Shown here piece by piece: positions 34,660-38,697 of a stretch of 38,697 nt of DNA. Source of the stretch: Caryophanales bacterium UBA4691 (GTDB lineage Bacteria; Bacillota_I; Bacilli_A; RFN20; CAG-826); assembly GCA_002404865.1 (NCBI GenBank), contig DHKP01000016.1, positions 1-38,697 on the forward strand, in the 5' to 3' direction. Within the stretch, counting starts at the first letter, position 1. Every line of letters starts with the position of its first letter. A model generated the notes under the pieces. The model searched no databases and had not been told where the DNA came from. It saw only the letters and a list, made by a program, of their open reading frames with translations. Both the position numbers and the translations under genes were made by a program.

Positions 34660-36069
34660 TCAGCTATTGACGATAACATCGCCTGTTTTGTTTATTACAT
34701 TTTTCTTTTTCGAAACTAGGTAAGTAAAACTAAGCGCGTATATCGCTCCTAGTGCTTCTGCTAGATAGGTTCCCCACCATATCGCATTAACGCCACCTAA
34801 ATAGCCGAAAAGAAAAGAAGCAGGGAATAGAATTACGAGTAACCTTAATAAAGTCGCAACCAAAGGATGAACGCCGTTCCCATAACTTTGAAGAGTCGCG
34901 TTAGAGACAATGCAAAGGGAAGCGAAAATAAACGTCGGCGCGCTGATACGCGTTAAAACGACACCAGTATCGACCCATTCTTCGTTGAGATTAAATAGTA
35001 ACAAAAGCTCTTTCGGTATAGCTTCAAAAACAATCGCACCGATAGTAGCGATAATTAGTCCATATAGGTAGCCATAAAGTGTCGCCTCTTTGGCGCGTTT
35101 TTTGTTCCCGTTCCCATAATTGAAGGCAATAATGGGAAGCATCGCGTTAACCATCCCATAAAGCGCCATAAAGACAAAGTTTTGCAATTTATAATAAATC
35201 CCGTATATAGCGACAAGCATATCAACCGTAGCGCCACTACTCGGGAAAAGCGTCATAAAAACAAGTTGGAATACAAGCGGTTGAAGACTTTGAAGAGCTT
35301 GAAGAGCAATACTAGGCAAACCAACTTTCAATATCTTCTTCATCATCAAAAAATCAAAACGGATATCTTCTTTATGAATCGCAATTTCTTTATTGACGAA
35401 TCCGACAAGCAAAAAGCCAACAATCATGGATACCATTTGGCCAATAATCGTCGCTATCGCGGCCCCTTCCACTCCCATGTTCCAAACGAGAATAAACAAA
35501 GGGTCAAGCGCGATATTGGTAAGCGCTCCAGCAAGCTGCATGATCATTGCTAAATGGGTTTTCCCTGTCGCGCATAAAGAGCGTTCGCTGACGAGCTGCA
35601 ATAGCTGCCCAAAAGAAAAAATGAAGCAAAGGCCAAGGTATTTAGAACCAGCTGCCATCACGTCTTGATCACTAGTAACGAAAGAAAAATAGAAATTGCC
35701 AAAATAAATCGCTAAGCCTAGCATTAGGAAGATAACGTAGAAAAAGAGCATGAGCATATAGCCACTAACGCACGCTTTAGAAGCCTTATCGTTTTTTCCT
35801 TGTCCTAAGGCTTTCGACAAAACGGCATTAACGCCAATCCCCGTTCCTATCGCTACAGCGACAAGCAGCATCTGAAGCGGATAAGCGTAACCTAACGCCG
35901 TGATCGCTTTTTCGTTAGCGGGATAGCCCATCATCCCGATAAAAACGCTATCGACGATATTATAAAAAGCGCTGACGACCATCGAAAACATCATGGGAAG
36001 AGCCGTCTTTACTAAAAGAGTAGGAATCTTTTCGGTTCCCATTTGATTGGTTTTGCTGCTATTTTCCAT
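34660..36069 (-). CDS. MATE-family multidrug/cation exporter
   Basis: A 469-residue protein with about twelve membrane helices and the two-fold repeat of MATE transporters (NorM/DinF/MepA type). The N-terminal half begins 'LVKTALPMMFSMVVSAFYNIVDSVFIG' in style, and the second repeat starts near 'ILKVGLPSIALQALQSLQPL'. Length matches the family. It exports drugs or other organic cations using a Na+ or H+ gradient; the substrate cannot be read from sequence. It stands alone, with a GAGGT ribosome binding site. Bases 36070-36243 upstream show no gene. Confidence 0.9.
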   Translation of the reverse strand: MENSSKTNQMGTEKIPTLLVKTALPMMFSMVVSAFYNIVDSVFIGMMGYPANEKAITALGYAYPLQMLLVAVAIGTGIGVNAVLSKALGQGKNDKASKACVSGYMLMLFFYVIFLMLGLAIYFGNFYFSFVTSDQDVMAAGSKYLGLCFIFSFGQLLQLVSERSLCATGKTHLAMIMQLAGALTNIALDPLFILVWNMGVEGAAIATIIGQMVSMIVGFLLVGFVNKEIAIHKEDIRFDFLMMKKILKVGLPSIALQALQSLQPLVFQLVFMTLFPSSGATVDMLVAIYGIYYKLQNFVFMALYGMVNAMLPIIAFNYGNGNKKRAKEATLYGYLYGLIIATIGAIVFEAIPKELLLLFNLNEEWVDTGVVLTRISAPTFIFASLCIVSNATLQSYGNGVHPLVATLLRLLVILFPASFLFGYLGGVNAIWWGTYLAEALGAIYALSFTYLVSKKKNVINKTGDVIVNS

Positions 36070-36243
36070 AAAAATACCTCGTGAAGGAATCTAGACTTAA
36101 CGATTTAGATCCAAAATCCACGGGGCGAAAAGTAAGCAACGCTTAGGAAAAATCCTCCGCTATTTTCGAGAAGCATTTTAAAAGCGGGCGTTAGAAAAAT
36201 CAATGCAAAATTAAGAAGGAATTCAAGGAATAATCAAAAGCGA

Positions 36244-37134
36244 TTATCCCATGATTGAACTGGCAATATCGTTATAATATCCCATCAATATCTCGAGGAA
36301 ATTATTGTTATAGAACATCTTACCGATGGTGTAAATCGAGTCATCGCTTAGACAAAGAAGCCCGTCAAGAACACTATAGATTTGAGGGACTGATCCTAAT
36401 GCTACTAAAGCGGCTGAAATTAAAGAAATATCAATGAAGGCAAGCAAGGCTCCTAATACTCCGCCTAATAAGCGATTCACTGGTCCAATCGCTTTCGCGT
36501 GATTTAATTTCTTCGCAAGGATACGCAAAACGATCAAGACGATATAGCCAACTAAGAAAATTACCGCAAAACCAATGCCAATGAAGGCGAACGAAGCCAA
36601 AGAAGCGGATAAATAGAAAGCAAGATTTTGGGTTGCTGCTTCACTAGGAACAGCATTAAGAACGAAATTGCCAACAAATTGATGGAGGAATGCAGGGATT
36701 TTTGCGGCATTCAAAGCCGTTTGTAGCACCGTTAATTCACTTCCAGGTACTGCTTGATTTAAATCACTTTGGCTCACAACCCATTCCATGATGTTATTTG
36801 ATCCATATTGAGCAAGGATCGCCGCATCATATAGTTCGTTTCCTGTCGAGACCAAGCTCTTCGCGCCCGTATCAATAAGGAAGCCGCTGATTTGACCTTC
36901 TAATCCTTTACCCCAACCATTTAAGGAATATAGCCAAGTGCCAAATGGTTTAGCGAGTAGATAAGCTAGAAGAACGACGGCGACTAGACCAAAGAATTTC
37001 AAAAGAGTCGATAAAAAGCCTCTTTTAATTCCCAAAATGATACCGACGAGCAAAACTACCAAAAAGATAACTGAAATCCAGTCAAATCGGTAAGTTTGTC
37101 CCTCTACAGGAAGAATTGAAATAAGTGTTTGCAT
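36244..37134 (-). CDS. CvpA family membrane protein
   Basis: A 296-residue membrane protein. The N-terminal region has GIKRGFLSTLLKFFGLVAVV followed by LAYLLAKPF, the characteristic CvpA start, then further helices near residues 175-215 and 220-250. CvpA proteins are linked to colicin V production and envelope stress tolerance in Proteobacteria; the role in Gram-positives is unclear. This one is longer than the ~160-residue E. coli protein, with an extra periplasmic-facing segment (about 75-170). It is monocistronic, with AGGTACT before the ATG. Bases 37135-37387 upstream show no gene. Confidence 0.75.
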   Translation of the reverse strand: MQTLISILPVEGQTYRFDWISVIFLVVLLVGIILGIKRGFLSTLLKFFGLVAVVLLAYLLAKPFGTWLYSLNGWGKGLEGQISGFLIDTGAKSLVSTGNELYDAAILAQYGSNNIMEWVVSQSDLNQAVPGSELTVLQTALNAAKIPAFLHQFVGNFVLNAVPSEAATQNLAFYLSASLASFAFIGIGFAVIFLVGYIVLIVLRILAKKLNHAKAIGPVNRLLGGVLGALLAFIDISLISAALVALGSVPQIYSVLDGLLCLSDDSIYTIGKMFYNNNFLEILMGYYNDIASSIMG

Positions 37135-37387
37135 AGTACCTGTATTGTAACAACTATTTTGTTTCCGTCACTAAATAAATATGAAATATTGTAAAGTAAG
37201 AGTCGAACCACTATCTATTCAAGAAGGTAACGGAATTTTTATTAGGACGCTAAAACTTAATAAAGAAAGCAATTTTCAGCTCTTCTAGAAAATAGCGCTT
37301 AGCGGAATCCGCTTTGCGTCCTTTAACTTAATGGAGCAAATTTGAATTTGAAAGAATGGGATCGATCGTAGCGGCGTTATTCCAACA

Positions 37388-38697
37388 CTAGAAATCGTAT
37401 TTTGTTTTCCCAAGCAAAAAAGTCAGATAATGCGGAATGGTTACGATATCTCCTTCTTGCCCGATGTTATAGTCCCCTATTTTAATCAACTTCGTTTTTC
37501 CATAGTGAGCGGGGTTTTTCATAACTGTTTTGCTAGATTTCACATTACCCGATGTCGATTTCGCTTCAATCAGCGTTGAACTCCCTTGATAAGCAATAAC
37601 GAAATCGATTTCTAGGCCGCTTTCCTTGGCGAAATAATAGGGTTCGATACCGCCTTTATATAGTGAATCAAAAACCGAAGCTTCGTAAAATGCTCCTTTC
37701 CCTTGTCCTAGGTCCCCGCGATTAATCGCTGCTATCGTTTCAAGACCATACATCGAAGATACGATACCGATATCTTCAGGGAAGAGCTTAAATTGAGACT
37801 CAATTCTTTGACCTATTAAAGGCAAGGATGGCACCTCGAGATTGTATACTTTTGAGACGATATGCGCTTGTCGCAGATACTCGATGGCGTCGTTTTTGTC
37901 ATATTGCGACCCCGTTGATATTTTCGAAACGATGTATCTTTTGTTTTCTTTCGCCAAGAATGTAGGTATTAAATCAAAAGCGTTTTGAATTCGGGACACC
38001 TCTGAAGCATTAAAAACAGGGTTGCCATTTTTATCTTTTCTTCTTCCAAAATCGCTTTTCATGTCGAAAACTGTGCTCTCTAGTTCTTTATAAGCAAAGA
38101 CGATTCGATTCGTTTCGACGTATTTTTTAACTACTTTCGGAAAGCCACCTATTGAAACGTATTTTAAAAAAAATTCTTAAAGATTTCATGAATGTTTTGA
38201 GGAACGGGAATCTTATTTTCAAAGTACATAGAAAGCGAGGAAATTTGCTCTTGTCGATACCCCATCGCCCAAAGAAATTCCTCAAAATCCATCGTCTTCA
38301 TGTGAAACACCGTATCGCAACCCGTTGGAGCGGGTGTCGTATCCCCACGAATATACCCATTGATTCCAAGATACGACCCACTGCCAATGACATTGAACCT
38401 GCCATCATTCTTAAAATTCTTAAAAGAAAGCCGAGCGCGAGGGCAATCTTGAATTTCATCGAAAAACAAAAGGGTTTTTGAAGGGTTCAATGCTGCTTTT
38501 GGGAAACGCAAGGAAATATTCGAAATAATCCCCTCAACATCTAATGACCCATCAAAATCAGAGCAAAATTCAGGGTGAGTCCAAAAATTGAGTTCGATAA
38601 GTTCCAGCTTATTTCTTTTGGCAAATTCTTGAACCGTTTCCGTTTTTCCGCACTGACGAATGCCGACAATCAGCGGGTTCCGTTTCTTTAATGTAGG
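37388..38697 (-). pseudogene. AAA_14/DUF4143 ATPase, frameshifted, 5' end outside the window
   Basis: The reading frame enters from the right edge. It shows Walker A GIRQCGKT, Walker B LLFFDEIQDCP, the sensor GSGSYLGI, and 'MDFEEFLWAMG', all typical of this family. The frame stops at TAA (38164-38166) inside an A8/T8 run at 38166-38173. After a one-base shift the protein continues as KYVSIGGFPKVV, the expected next motif, through the DUF4143 half to a PD-(D/E)XK-like end (EIDFVI ... LIEAKS) at 37388. It could be a recent frameshift, phase variation, ribosomal slippage on the T8 run, or a sequencing error. It is related to the intact ATPase at 21756-23042. Confidence 0.75.

Overview
The window reads as one contiguous piece of a low-GC, Gram-positive-type bacterial chromosome, most like an uncultured gut Bacilli/Mollicutes-relative lineage. 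Evidence is the AT-rich sequence, strong AGGAGG-type ribosome binding sites, many N-terminally lipidated secreted proteins with LxxC lipoboxes, Ig-like/InlB-type surface modules, and a YesN/LytS two-component system. TGA is used as a normal stop (for example the genes ending at 64 and 5387), so this is not a TGA=Trp mycoplasma. No rRNA, tRNA, CRISPR array, intact transposase or phage gene was seen.

Layout. 1-3.4 kb: a two-gene membrane-protein operon, an unexplained 460-bp block bounded by short inverted repeats, and a DUF6930-like protein. 3.8-6.1 kb: an Ig-domain lipoprotein, a small lipoprotein, and a duplicated promoter/start motif. 6.1-13.9 kb: two paralogous three-gene cassettes (small lipoprotein, single-TM protein, large lipoprotein with InlB-like repeats and a DUF6273-like domain) flanking a 1002-aa Upf1/Dna2-type helicase with a C-terminal nuclease-like domain. 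14.4-21.3 kb: an 819-aa lipoprotein, a collagen-like/beta-helix lipoprotein and an M6-type metalloprotease. 21.7-23.8 kb: an AAA/DUF4143 ATPase bracketed by two copies of a 70-bp repeat, then a small lipoprotein. 24.1-33.8 kb: a complete sugar sensing and uptake locus. 33.8-38.7 kb: a small membrane protein, a short-repeat tract, a MATE transporter, a CvpA-family protein and a frameshifted AAA/DUF4143 ATPase cut by the window edge.

The sugar locus is the most notable part. One overlapping operon encodes an unknown protein, a YesN-like response regulator, a LytS/YesM-like histidine kinase and an MglB-like binding lipoprotein in normal domain order. A promoter region with two direct repeats 20 bp apart then leads to a second binding lipoprotein, an MglA-like ATPase and an MglC-like permease. 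In the second binding protein the two halves of the MglB fold are swapped: the C-terminal lobe comes first and the N-terminal lobe last, a natural circular permutation opened at the place of the calcium loop of E. coli MglB. The permease carries an extra ~230-residue charged coiled-coil N-terminus ahead of a normal-length MglC core. By analogy with XylFII-LytS-YesN systems, the canonical binding protein is probably the sensor and the permuted one the transport receptor; this division of labour is inferred.
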